Positions 1-6,270 of a stretch of DNA of 8,298 bases are shown here, one piece after another. A model generated the notes under the pieces. The model made no database searches, had not been told where the DNA came from, and saw nothing but the letters and a program-made list of their open reading frames with translations. The translations under genes were made by a program, and so were the position numbers. The stretch comes from an uncultured Alphaproteobacteria bacterium (lineage in GTDB: Bacteria > Pseudomonadota > Alphaproteobacteria > Sphingomonadales > Sphingomonadaceae). Positions within the stretch are counted from its first letter, which is position 1. Every line of letters begins with the position of its first letter. Where the stretch lies: positions 1 through 8,298 of the forward strand of contig CAJAHV010000280.1 of the NCBI GenBank assembly GCA_903939555.1, in the 5' to 3' direction.

Positions 1-36
1 AGCAAGGCGTGTTGCCAGTCAGCACGCTGATCGAAA

Positions 37-69
37 GGGGTCTGGGGCCGGTGGCCCCAGCCGCCGGAG
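37..69 (+). repeat. REP-like palindromic element, copy A
   Basis: A perfect 8-bp inverted repeat CTGGGGCC / GGCCCCAG (42-49 and 53-60) encloses a 3-base loop. GGGGT precedes it and CCGCCGGAGG follows. The same core with the same outer flanks recurs at 6031-6069 (opposite orientation) and 6121-6150 (same orientation), so this is a dispersed family rather than a chance hairpin. It lies downstream of the acyl-CoA dehydrogenase gene. On the minus strand the hairpin is followed by ACCCCTTT, so it could also help end that transcript, but the T run is too poor to call a classic terminator. The repeat family is seen directly; any role in termination or nucleoid structure is inference. Confidence 0.75.
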
Positions 70-121
70 GCCCTTAAATGCCGCCGGAGGCACTTAAGAC
101 TACCGCCGGAGGCCCCTGACA
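61..121 (+). repeat. Three tandem copies of a ~20-bp GC-rich unit
   Basis: The unit CCGCCGGAGGC occurs three times in a row, starting at 61, 81 and 103 (periods of 20 and 22 bases). The first two copies are followed by C/A-CTTAA and the third by CCCTGACA. The unit equals the outer flank of the palindromic REP-like element just to its left, so this looks like local amplification of one arm of that element. It ends about 13 bases from the stop codon of the acyl-CoA dehydrogenase gene. I see no convincing gene in bases 1-133. Confidence 0.7.
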
Positions 122-133
122 CAGCCGCCGCTA

Positions 134-1420
134 TCAGTGCCGGCCCAGTTCGGCGCGGCCGACGACCATGTGATGCACTTCATCGGGGCCATCGGCGAAG
201 CGCAGGTGGCGGACATCGGTGTACATTTGCGACAGGGGGCTCCACTGCGACACGCCGGTGGCACCGTGGATCTGCATTGCCTGGTCGATGATGGTTGCGA
301 CGCGTTCGGGCACCATCGCCTTGACCATGCTGACCCAGACGCGGGCTTCGCGATTGCCGAGCACGTCCATGGCGCGCGCTGCTTTCAGCACCATCAGGCG
401 CATCGCCTCGATCTCGATGCGGGCGCGCGCCACGGTTTCGAGATTCTTGCCCAACTGGATGATCGGCTTGCCGAAGGCGACCCGCGCGGTGGCGCGCTTG
501 ACCATCAGGTCGAGTGCCTTTTCGGCCTGGCCGATGGCGCGCATGCAATGGTGGATACGCCCCGGCCCCAGCCGAAGCTGCGAAATCTCGAAGCCGCGAC
601 CCGGGCCGAGCAGGATGTTTTCCTCGGGCACCCGGACATTGTCGAGCTTGATATGCATGTGGCCGCGCGGTGCATGGTCATGGCCGAACACCGTCATCGG
701 CCCGAGCACCTGCACGCCGGGCGTGTCCATCGGCACCAGGATTTGCGACTGCTGGCCCGAAGCGGGGCCATCGGGGTTGGTCTTGACCATGCAGATCATG
801 ATCTTGCAGCGCGGGTCGCCGGCCCCCGAAATATAGTATTTTTCGCCGTTGATGACCCATTCGCCCTTTACCAGTTCGGCGCGGGTGCTGATGTTCTTGG
901 CATCCGACGAGGCGACATGCGGCTCGGTCATCGCATAGCATGACCGGATTTCGCCGTTGAGCAGCGGCTTCAACCAGCGTTCCTTCTGCGCCGGCGTACC
1001 GACACGTTCGAGCACTTCCATGTTGCCGGTATCGGGCGCCGAGCAGTTGAGCGTTTCCGATGCCAGCGGCTGCTTGCCGAGTTCGGCGGCGATATAGGCG
1101 TAATCAAGGTTGGTCAGCCCGCGGCCGATCTCCGAATCGGGTAGGAAGAAGTTCCACAGGCCGGATGCCTTGGCCTTGTTCTTGGCGATTTCGAGCAGTT
1201 CGAGCTGTCCCGGTGCCCAGCTCCAGCGCTCGGCACGGCCCTCGCCGAGCCGGTAGAATTCTGCCGCCATCGGTTCGACATTGTCGGCGATGTGACGCTT
1301 CACCGCTTCGAACAGCGGCTGCGATTCGCGCGACATGGCAAGTTGATTGAGCGCCGCTTCGGTTTCGGGGCTGGTCGTGGGCAGAACATGGAGCATGGCA
1401 CGTGTTTCCTGTTGCATCAT
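134..1420 (-). CDS. Acyl-CoA dehydrogenase, ACAD10/ACAD11-like (FadE-type)
   Basis: Predicted soluble FAD enzyme that introduces a trans-2 double bond into an acyl-CoA, passing electrons to an electron-transfer flavoprotein. At 428 aa it is full length. Residues ~30-160 form the helical N-terminal domain. CYAMTEPHVASSD (161-173) is the flavin-contacting signature at the start of the beta domain. RVAFGKP (313-319) and the terminal FADGPDEVH (408-416) mark the C-terminal helical domain and the ACAD10/11-like branch. In HGATGVSQWSPL (385-396) the residue aligned with the catalytic Glu/Asp of classical family members is Trp393, so the general base is unclear. The longest start, at 1420, is given, with MM at its start and a weak Shine-Dalgarno. 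An in-frame ATG at 1396 has a better ribosome site and would give 420 aa. It diverges from the SDR gene. The family is secure; the acyl substrate is unknown. Confidence 0.93.
   Translation of the reverse strand: MMQQETRAMLHVLPTTSPETEAALNQLAMSRESQPLFEAVKRHIADNVEPMAAEFYRLGEGRAERWSWAPGQLELLEIAKNKAKASGLWNFFLPDSEIGRGLTNLDYAYIAAELGKQPLASETLNCSAPDTGNMEVLERVGTPAQKERWLKPLLNGEIRSCYAMTEPHVASSDAKNISTRAELVKGEWVINGEKYYISGAGDPRCKIMICMVKTNPDGPASGQQSQILVPMDTPGVQVLGPMTVFGHDHAPRGHMHIKLDNVRVPEENILLGPGRGFEISQLRLGPGRIHHCMRAIGQAEKALDLMVKRATARVAFGKPIIQLGKNLETVARARIEIEAMRLMVLKAARAMDVLGNREARVWVSMVKAMVPERVATIIDQAMQIHGATGVSQWSPLSQMYTDVRHLRFADGPDEVHHMVVGRAELGRH
1405..1410 (-). promoter_or_regulatory. Ribosome binding site favouring the ATG at 1396
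   Basis: On the minus strand AGGAAA lies 8 bases before the in-frame ATG whose first base is 1396. The upstream start at 1420 has only a GGTGAAG-like sequence at poor spacing. This suggests the acyl-CoA dehydrogenase may begin at 1396, with residues 1-8 of the longest reading untranslated. The motif is seen directly; its use is inference. Confidence 0.45.
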
Positions 1421-1495
1421 AAAGCTTCACCCCACAGGCTGCGCCAAACACACGCCAAGCGCTACCCGATAAATGGGCAGGGGAACCATCACACC

Positions 1496-2260
1496 ATGCA
1501 ACTCAGCGACAAGATTATCGTCATCACCGGCGCCGCCAGCGGCATCGGTGCCGCGCTCGCCCGGCGATTCGCCGCCGACGGCCCAAGGCTCATCGTCTGC
1601 GCCGACATCGATGGCGAGGGCGCTGCGGCCACGGCGGCAGCGGTCGGCGGCGTGTCGTTCCGCACCGATGTGTCCAAGGAAGCCGATATCGAGCACCTCA
1701 TCGCGACGGTCGAGGCCGAGCATGGCCCCATCGACCTGTTCTGTTCCAACGCCGGCATCGGCATCGGCGGCGGCGCCGAGGCGAGCAACGACGGCTGGCA
1801 GCGGATATGGGAGATCAACGTCATGGCGCATGTCTGGGCGGCGCGCCATCTGGTGCCGCGCATGGTGGCGCGCGGCGGCGGCTATCTGATGAACACCGCC
1901 TCGGCCGCCGGTTTGCTCTCGCAGATCGGTTCTGCTCCCTATGCCGTCACCAAACATGCCGCCGTCGGTCTGGCCGAATGGCTGGCGCTGACCCATGGCG
2001 ACGATGGCATCAAGGTCTCGGTGCTCTGCCCGCAGGCGGTGCGCACGGCGATGACAGCGGGCAACCCCGATGGCGTGGCCAGCATCGATGGCATGATGGA
2101 GCCCGACGTGCTCGCCGAATGCTGCGTCAAGGCGCTGGCGGACGAGACCTTCCTGATCCTGCCGCATCCCGAAGTGCTCGACTATATGCGCCGCAAGACA
2201 GCGGACTATGACCGCTGGATCGGCGGGATGCGCAAGCTGAACCGGGCGTACCGGGGCTGA
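1496..2260 (+). CDS. Short-chain dehydrogenase/reductase (classical SDR)
   Basis: A 254-aa cytosolic NAD(P)-dependent oxidoreductase, the usual size for a classical SDR. The nucleotide-binding TGAASGIG is at residues 11-18. Asp37, at the end of the second strand (CADID), usually signals a preference for NAD(H) over NADP(H). NAG is at 85-87, Asn108 fits the structural/catalytic Asn, and the catalytic set Ser136, Tyr149 and Lys153 (YAVTK) is complete. The open frame extends to 1292, but that part overlaps the divergent acyl-CoA dehydrogenase. The ATG at 1496 is chosen because the protein then starts MQLSDKIIVITG, right at the first beta strand, with AGGGGAA (1479-1485) 10 bases upstream. Pairing with an acyl-CoA dehydrogenase suggests an alcohol or hydroxyacyl oxidation step in the same pathway, but this is inference; the substrate is not readable. 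Confidence 0.93.
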   Translation: MQLSDKIIVITGAASGIGAALARRFAADGPRLIVCADIDGEGAAATAAAVGGVSFRTDVSKEADIEHLIATVEAEHGPIDLFCSNAGIGIGGGAEASNDGWQRIWEINVMAHVWAARHLVPRMVARGGGYLMNTASAAGLLSQIGSAPYAVTKHAAVGLAEWLALTHGDDGIKVSVLCPQAVRTAMTAGNPDGVASIDGMMEPDVLAECCVKALADETFLILPHPEVLDYMRRKTADYDRWIGGMRKLNRAYRG

Positions 2261-2263
2261 TTC

Positions 2264-2289
2264 CCCCTCGCCCGAAGGCGGGAGAGGGG
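2264..2289. terminator. Bidirectional GC-rich hairpin between convergent genes
   Basis: CCCCTC (2264-2269) pairs with GAGGGG (2284-2289). After a G-A mismatch, CCCG (2271-2274) pairs with CGGG (2279-2282) around an AAGG loop. The hairpin nearly fills the 31-bp gap between the SDR stop and the TPP-enzyme stop, where a transcription barrier serving both strands would be expected. Neither side carries a T run, so it is not a textbook intrinsic terminator. It may simply be a dispersed palindromic repeat. Confidence 0.5.
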
Positions 2290-2291
2290 CA

Positions 2292-4631
2292 TTATGCCAT
2301 CAGCGCGTCGGCCATGGCGGCGATGATCGCATCGCTGTCGAGCCGGTATTCGCGGTAAAGATCGGGCAGATCGCCGGTCTGGCCGAAGCGATCGACCCCC
2401 AGCGGTACGACGCGTTGCCCGCGCACGCCGCCGAGCCATGACAGCGCCGCAGGCGACCCGTCGAGCAGGGTGACTAGCCGCGCACCAGCGGGCAGCGCGC
2501 CGAGCAATGTTTCGGCATGTGATGGCGCCGCCTTGCCGGTCCAGCGCGCCGCGCCGGCCGCGCTCCAGCCGCGGTGCAACAGGTCTGGCGAGGTGACGAC
2601 GAGCAGCCCCAGCCCCGGCACATCATCGACCAGTGCCTCCCACGCCGCCAGTGCTTCGGGCAGCAGCGCGCCCATCGCGACGATCGCCGCCTCGGCCCCT
2701 GCCCCCGGCGGTTTCAGCCAATAGCCGCCGGCGATCGTGCCCGCCCGCCAGCCATCGTCGCTGCGCACCGGCTGCACGAGGTTGCGCGTCGTCAGCCGCA
2801 GATAGACACTGCCGCCGTCCGCCGCCTGCATATGGCCGAACGACCAGTGCATCAGCGCCGCCAGTTCATCGGCATAGGCGGGTTCGAACATCGTCAGCCC
2901 GGGCTGGCCCATGGCGATCAAGGGCGGGTTGATGCTCTGGTGCGCACCGCCTTCGGGCGCCAGCGTCAGCCCGGACGGGGTGGCGACCAGCAGGAAACGC
3001 GCATCCTGGTAGCAACCATAGTTCAGCGCATCGAGCCCGCGCGCGATGAACGGATCATAGACCGTGCCGATCGGCAGCAGCCGCGTGCCGAACAAGGGCG
3101 CCGCCAGCCCGGCTGCTGCCAGCATGAGGAACAAATTATTCTCGGCAATGCCGAGTTCGAGGTGCTGGCCGGCGCTGTCGCCGCTCCATTTCTGCGGAGA
3201 CGGGATCTTGGCGGCGCGGAACACATCGGCCAGCTCGCCGCGCCGGAACAGCCCGCGCGCGTTGACCCAGGGGCCAAGGTTGGTCGACACCGTGACGTCG
3301 GGCGAGGTGGTGACGATGCGGTCGGCAAGCGGTCCGCCGGCCTTGGCGATATCAAGCAGGATGCGCCCGAAGGCCGCCTGGGTCGATTGTTCGTCGCCCT
3401 CGGGCGCGGCAATCGCCGGCACCGCCACCAGCTCAAAGGCCTTGTCACGCGCCAGCCGCGCCGCCGGCGATGCCGCCACAAAGGCCTGCAGCGCGCCGCG
3501 CTGGTTGTCGCCGATACCGGCCCAGGGCTCCCATTCGTCGCCTTCGGCAATGCCCAGCGTGTCGCGCAGAGTCGCCATCTGCGGGGCGTTCATCTGGCCG
3601 GCGTGATTGTCCTTGTGCCCGGCGAGCGGCAGGCCCTTGCCCTTGACGGTATAGGCAATGATCAGCGCCGGCCGGTCGCTCGCGGCGGCTTCGGCATAGG
3701 CGGCAAGCAAGGATTCGACGCAATGGCCGCCCAGATCGGTCATCAGCCGCGCCAGTTCATCATCGTCGCGTCGTGCCAGCAGCGCCGCCAACCCGCGTTT
3801 GCTGCCGATATCGGCGGTCAGCCGTGCCCGCCAGGCGGCGCCGCCCTGATAGGTCAGCGCGGCGAATTCGACATTGGGGCAATTGTCGATCCAGGCTTCG
3901 AGCGCGGCACCACCGGGTTCGGCAAAGGCAGCCTTCTGGCGGCGGCCGTGCTTGACGGTGATCACCCGCCAGCCGCAGGTTTCGAAGATGTCGTCGAAAC
4001 GCCGGAACATGCGGTCGGCGGTGGTATGGTCGAGGCTCTGGCGGTTGTAGTCGACGATCCACCAGCAGTTGCGGATGTCGTGCTTGTAGCCTTCGATCAG
4101 GCATTCGTAGATGTTGCCCTCGTCAAGCTCGGCATCGCCCATCAGCGCGATCATCCGCCCGGTATCGGCCAGGGCAAGGCCGCCATGGGCGACGAGATAG
4201 TCCTGAACCAACGAGGCAAAGGCGGTGACGGCCACCCCCAGCCCGACGCTGCCGGTGGAAAAATCAACCGGAATCGCGTCCTTGGTGCGGCTGGGATAGC
4301 TTTGCGCGCCGTGCAGGGCGCGGAATGCCATCAGTTGCTCGCGATTTTGCGACCCCAACAGATAGTGGATGGCGTGGAGCAGCGGCCCGGCGTGCGGCTT
4401 CACCGCCACCCGGTCATTGGGGCCGAGCGCGGCGAAGTAGAGGCTGGCCATGATCGTCGACATCGACGCGCAGCTCGCCTGATGGCCGCCGACCTTGATG
4501 CCGTCACGGCTGGGGCGCAGATGATTGGCATGGTGGATCGTCCAGGCCGACAGCCAGCGCAGCCGGTCATCGAGCTGCTCGATCATCGCGATGCTGTCGG
4601 CGTCGTTGCGAATGGCGGTGGCGATCAACAT
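2292..4631 (-). CDS. AceE/transketolase-type thiamine-diphosphate enzyme (E1-like), orphan
   Basis: A 779-aa TPP enzyme whose closest recognisable relative is homodimeric pyruvate dehydrogenase E1 (AceE). GGHQAS (48-53) and KPHAGP (78-83) match the N-terminal cofactor domain. GDAELDE (165-171) followed by DYN (194-196) is the TPP/Mg motif, reading GDA where AceE has GDG. HKDNHAGQMN (339-348) resembles the active-site loop with a catalytic His (His343). ELGIAENN (492-499) gives Glu497, which would activate the thiazolium ring. VDRFGQTGD (746-754) belongs to the C-terminal transketolase-like domain. About 20 residues precede the conserved core; E. coli AceE has roughly 80 more, including the E2-binding region. 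No E2, E3 or lipoyl gene is in view, so it may act outside a dehydrogenase complex, as a transketolase-like carboligase or decarboxylase. It is second in an operon, with AGGAG 3 bases before the ATG (tight spacing). Superfamily sure, reaction not. Confidence 0.88.
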   Translation of the reverse strand: MLIATAIRNDADSIAMIEQLDDRLRWLSAWTIHHANHLRPSRDGIKVGGHQASCASMSTIMASLYFAALGPNDRVAVKPHAGPLLHAIHYLLGSQNREQLMAFRALHGAQSYPSRTKDAIPVDFSTGSVGLGVAVTAFASLVQDYLVAHGGLALADTGRMIALMGDAELDEGNIYECLIEGYKHDIRNCWWIVDYNRQSLDHTTADRMFRRFDDIFETCGWRVITVKHGRRQKAAFAEPGGAALEAWIDNCPNVEFAALTYQGGAAWRARLTADIGSKRGLAALLARRDDDELARLMTDLGGHCVESLLAAYAEAAASDRPALIIAYTVKGKGLPLAGHKDNHAGQMNAPQMATLRDTLGIAEGDEWEPWAGIGDNQRGALQAFVAASPAARLARDKAFELVAVPAIAAPEGDEQSTQAAFGRILLDIAKAGGPLADRIVTTSPDVTVSTNLGPWVNARGLFRRGELADVFRAAKIPSPQKWSGDSAGQHLELGIAENNLFLMLAAAGLAAPLFGTRLLPIGTVYDPFIARGLDALNYGCYQDARFLLVATPSGLTLAPEGGAHQSINPPLIAMGQPGLTMFEPAYADELAALMHWSFGHMQAADGGSVYLRLTTRNLVQPVRSDDGWRAGTIAGGYWLKPPGAGAEAAIVAMGALLPEALAAWEALVDDVPGLGLLVVTSPDLLHRGWSAAGAARWTGKAAPSHAETLLGALPAGARLVTLLDGSPAALSWLGGVRGQRVVPLGVDRFGQTGDLPDLYREYRLDSDAIIAAMADALMA

Positions 4632-4643
4632 CGTCTCCTGTCT

Positions 4644-5834
4644 TCAACCCAACGCCGCTGTGTAGCGCTGCACCAGCCCCTGCTGCTCGAGCAGGGTGAT
4701 GAGCGCTGCCCGTTCCGCCGCGGGGACATGCGGATAACGCGCCGCCAGTTCGATATCAGAAAACGCCGGGCGCGACAGGGCGTATTCGGCCGGCGCAAAA
4801 GCGAGCCCGAGCGGCACCGATCCGCGCGCCGTCACCAGCATCGCCCCTTCGGGCAAGTGGCGCACTTCGGCGGCACGCTCGGTGCGGGCATAGGAAGCGA
4901 GCGCCGGCGGCCGTGGCAGGCTGACGCGGTGCGGATGGCCATGGCGGGCGCGCTGGGCCGCGATGACGGCATCGCGAAAGCCCGGGCTGGCAACAATGTC
5001 CCCCAGCCGCGCCGCCAGATCCGCGAGATGATCGCCCAGCGCGGCCGGATCGTGGCGGCCATCGGGCAGATAGGCGCGCAGTTGCGGATCGCGTAGCGCC
5101 GCCTCGGCGAGCAGTTTGAGCACGCCCTCCCCCGAATGCGGCGCCAGCGCAAAGGTGACGTGCAGCGATGCGCCATCGGTGGCGAGGGCATCATGATAGA
5201 CCCCGCGCGGCAGATAGAGCAGATCACCGGGGCGCAGCGTCAGGCTGGCGGCGAGCGGGCCACGCGCCGCATCGATTTCGGCCTGCGCCGCTGCCCCGCC
5301 ACTGGCCAGCGGCGTGACGGGATTGACGGCGCGGTTGCCATAGATGTGCCAGCGTTTTTCGCCGGCGCATTGCACGGCGATGACATCGTGCAGGTCATAA
5401 TGGCTGGCAAAGCCCTGCACTCCGGCGAACGAAGCATAGATATTGGCATTGGTCAGCGCCGCGAACTCGGTCCCCAGCATGGTGGCGATGGCGCGCAGTT
5501 CGGGTGCGATGGCATCGACATCATTGGCAACAAGCGTTGCACCCATGGCGAGGAAGTGTTCGATCTTGGCCGGATCGGCCCGGCGCACCGGGCCGGCCTG
5601 CGTCAGACACATGTCCATGTAGAAGTCGCTGGCAATCGGCGCACGGTTGAGCACCATCTTGATGTTGCCCTCCGTCCAGTGCGGGGCAACCGCCAGCAGT
5701 TCCGACAGGCGGTCCCAGCCGATCAGCGGCGGGCGGTGACCCGCAGACGCCGGCACATGGCAGGGCTGCTGCCCGAAAAAGTCGGAACGGAACCGGTCAA
5801 CCGGCAAAGGGGCAAGCAGCGAAGCGAGATCCAT
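4644..5834 (-). CDS. JmjC/cupin-4 Fe(II)/2-oxoglutarate-dependent oxygenase
   Basis: A 396-aa protein of the RoxA/YcfD-like cupin-4 group, whose known members hydroxylate protein side chains (for E. coli YcfD, an arginine of ribosomal protein L16). The JmjC fold spans about residues 90-235. SHYDLHD (144-150) supplies His145 and Asp147, and LPRGVYHD (208-215) supplies His214, completing the iron-binding facial triad. GEKRWHIY (158-165) matches the conserved strand after the HxD motif. The C-terminal ~100 residues, ending in ALITLLEQQGLVQ, fit the winged-helix-like domain of this family. The start at 5834 is the only in-frame ATG near the family N terminus; no strong Shine-Dalgarno precedes it. 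Its stop is 12 bases from the start of the AceE-like gene, so the two are almost certainly co-transcribed, with this gene first. Protein substrate unknown; it is too divergent to call a ribosomal oxygenase. Confidence 0.88.
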   Translation of the reverse strand: MDLASLLAPLPVDRFRSDFFGQQPCHVPASAGHRPPLIGWDRLSELLAVAPHWTEGNIKMVLNRAPIASDFYMDMCLTQAGPVRRADPAKIEHFLAMGATLVANDVDAIAPELRAIATMLGTEFAALTNANIYASFAGVQGFASHYDLHDVIAVQCAGEKRWHIYGNRAVNPVTPLASGGAAAQAEIDAARGPLAASLTLRPGDLLYLPRGVYHDALATDGASLHVTFALAPHSGEGVLKLLAEAALRDPQLRAYLPDGRHDPAALGDHLADLAARLGDIVASPGFRDAVIAAQRARHGHPHRVSLPRPPALASYARTERAAEVRHLPEGAMLVTARGSVPLGLAFAPAEYALSRPAFSDIELAARYPHVPAAERAALITLLEQQGLVQRYTAALG

Positions 5835-5956
5835 GGCGCATCATAACGGCGGCGGGCACGACATGGCAACGCGGCGCCGGTGCCTGACGCAGGGATGTTG
5901 GGGGGTATTGCGGGGGGTCACGCGGGCTTGAGGTGGGCGTCAGGGGGCATTCAGGT

Positions 5957-5975
5957 GCCCATCCATTGGGCTTTT
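5957..5975 (+). terminator. Weak terminator-like hairpin with T4 tail
   Basis: GCCCA (5957-5961) and TGGGC (5967-5971) form a 5-bp stem with a TCCAT loop, directly followed by TTTT (5972-5975). The orientation is toward the GST operon and no plus-strand gene ends just upstream. If real, it would block read-through or act in a leader. The stem is short and it could be chance. Confidence 0.2.
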
Positions 5976-6030
5976 GTGCCCGTCGCGGGGGCTTGATGGG
6001 AGCATCATGTGATGTTCATTGTCCGTGGCA

Positions 6031-6069
6031 GGGCCTCCGGCGGCTGGGGCCGCAGGCCCCAGACCCCAT
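6031..6069 (-). repeat. REP-like palindromic element, copy B (inverted)
   Basis: CTGGGGCC (6044-6051) and GGCCCCAG (6055-6062) form a perfect 8-bp stem with a GCA loop. On the minus strand ATGGGGT precedes the palindrome and CCGCCGGAGG follows it, exactly as in copy A. It faces copy C about 50 bases away, so the two form an inverted pair. Confidence 0.75.
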
Positions 6070-6120
6070 TCGATCAGCCTGACGTCTGGCAACACCCATC
6101 GATACCTAACCGGAAGCCAA

Positions 6121-6150
6121 ATGGGGTCTGGGGCCAAGGCCCCAGCCGCC
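6121..6150 (+). repeat. REP-like palindromic element, copy C
   Basis: ATGGGGT (6121-6127) is followed by CTGGGGCC (6128-6135), a 2-base loop AA, GGCCCCAG (6138-6145) and CCGCC. It shares the ATGGGGT flank with copy B and has the same orientation as copy A. The terminal GGAGG of the other two copies is replaced by GCGCC, so homology ends here. It lies about 120 bases upstream of the GST start. Confidence 0.75.
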
Positions 6151-6256
6151 GCGCCGCGCGTCCATATCCACCGGAAACCGGTTTGCAGCGCGATTGCCAG
6201 CACGGCCAAAGCACGGCAAGAACAGTAGGTGCACGGCCACCCCAGCGTGACCGACC

Positions 6257-6263
6257 AAGGGAG
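6257..6263 (+). promoter_or_regulatory. Ribosome binding site setting the TTG start of the GST gene
   Basis: AAGGGAG sits 7 bases before TTG at 6271, an ideal Shine-Dalgarno and spacing. The alternative in-frame GTG at 6229 has no comparable site and would add 14 residues that do not resemble a GST N terminus. The TTG therefore looks like the true start. Confidence 0.7.
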
Positions 6264-6270
6264 ACAGACG

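Larger units (their letters stand above)
5835..6270. other. 436-bp gene-free region between divergent operons
   Basis: This stretch separates the leftward JmjC/TPP operon from the rightward GST operon and must contain promoters for both, though I could not identify convincing -35/-10 pairs. It holds two inverted copies of the palindromic repeat (6031-6069 and 6121-6150), two GGGGGGT runs around 5900-5920, a short dyad CATCA/TGATG (6003-6014), and a weak hairpin with a T run (5957-5975). Open frames crossing it are translations of the repeats or antisense to the GST gene and show no protein-like conservation. Confidence 0.6.

Noticed and set aside
3..77. Possible C-terminal tail of a plus-strand gene entering from the left (25 codons, starting QGVLPVSTLIER and ending at a TAA at 75-77).
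   Set aside because: The first 12 residues look protein-like, but the rest is translation of the palindromic repeat, and a second frame is open just as far. Without upstream sequence there is no way to choose, so it is left out.
137..943. Plus-strand open frame of 268 codons opposite the acyl-CoA dehydrogenase.
   Set aside because: A shadow of the real gene: His/Asp-rich mirror translation without motifs, and the opposite strand carries clear ACAD signatures.
1292..1495. N-terminal extension of the SDR open frame by 68 codons.
   Set aside because: It overlaps the divergent acyl-CoA dehydrogenase coding region. The SDR fold begins right after the ATG at 1496, which has a ribosome site.
4127..4137. 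GDA instead of GDG in the TPP motif as evidence of a dead enzyme.
   Set aside because: The rest of the motif, His343 and Glu497 are intact, and I believe GDA is normal in this shortened AceE-like family, so inactivation is not supported.
2574..5096. Very long plus-strand open frame (840 codons) opposite the TPP enzyme and JmjC genes.
   Set aside because: It is antisense to two genes with complete, ordered family motifs. Its translation is rich in R, G, Q, H and A and shows no recognisable domain, as expected for a mirror frame in GC-rich DNA.
6003..6014. Short dyad CATCA-TG-TGATG as a possible operator upstream of the GST operon.
   Set aside because: Five-base arms are expected by chance in a region this size, and it lies more than 250 bases from the start codon with no promoter boxes nearby.
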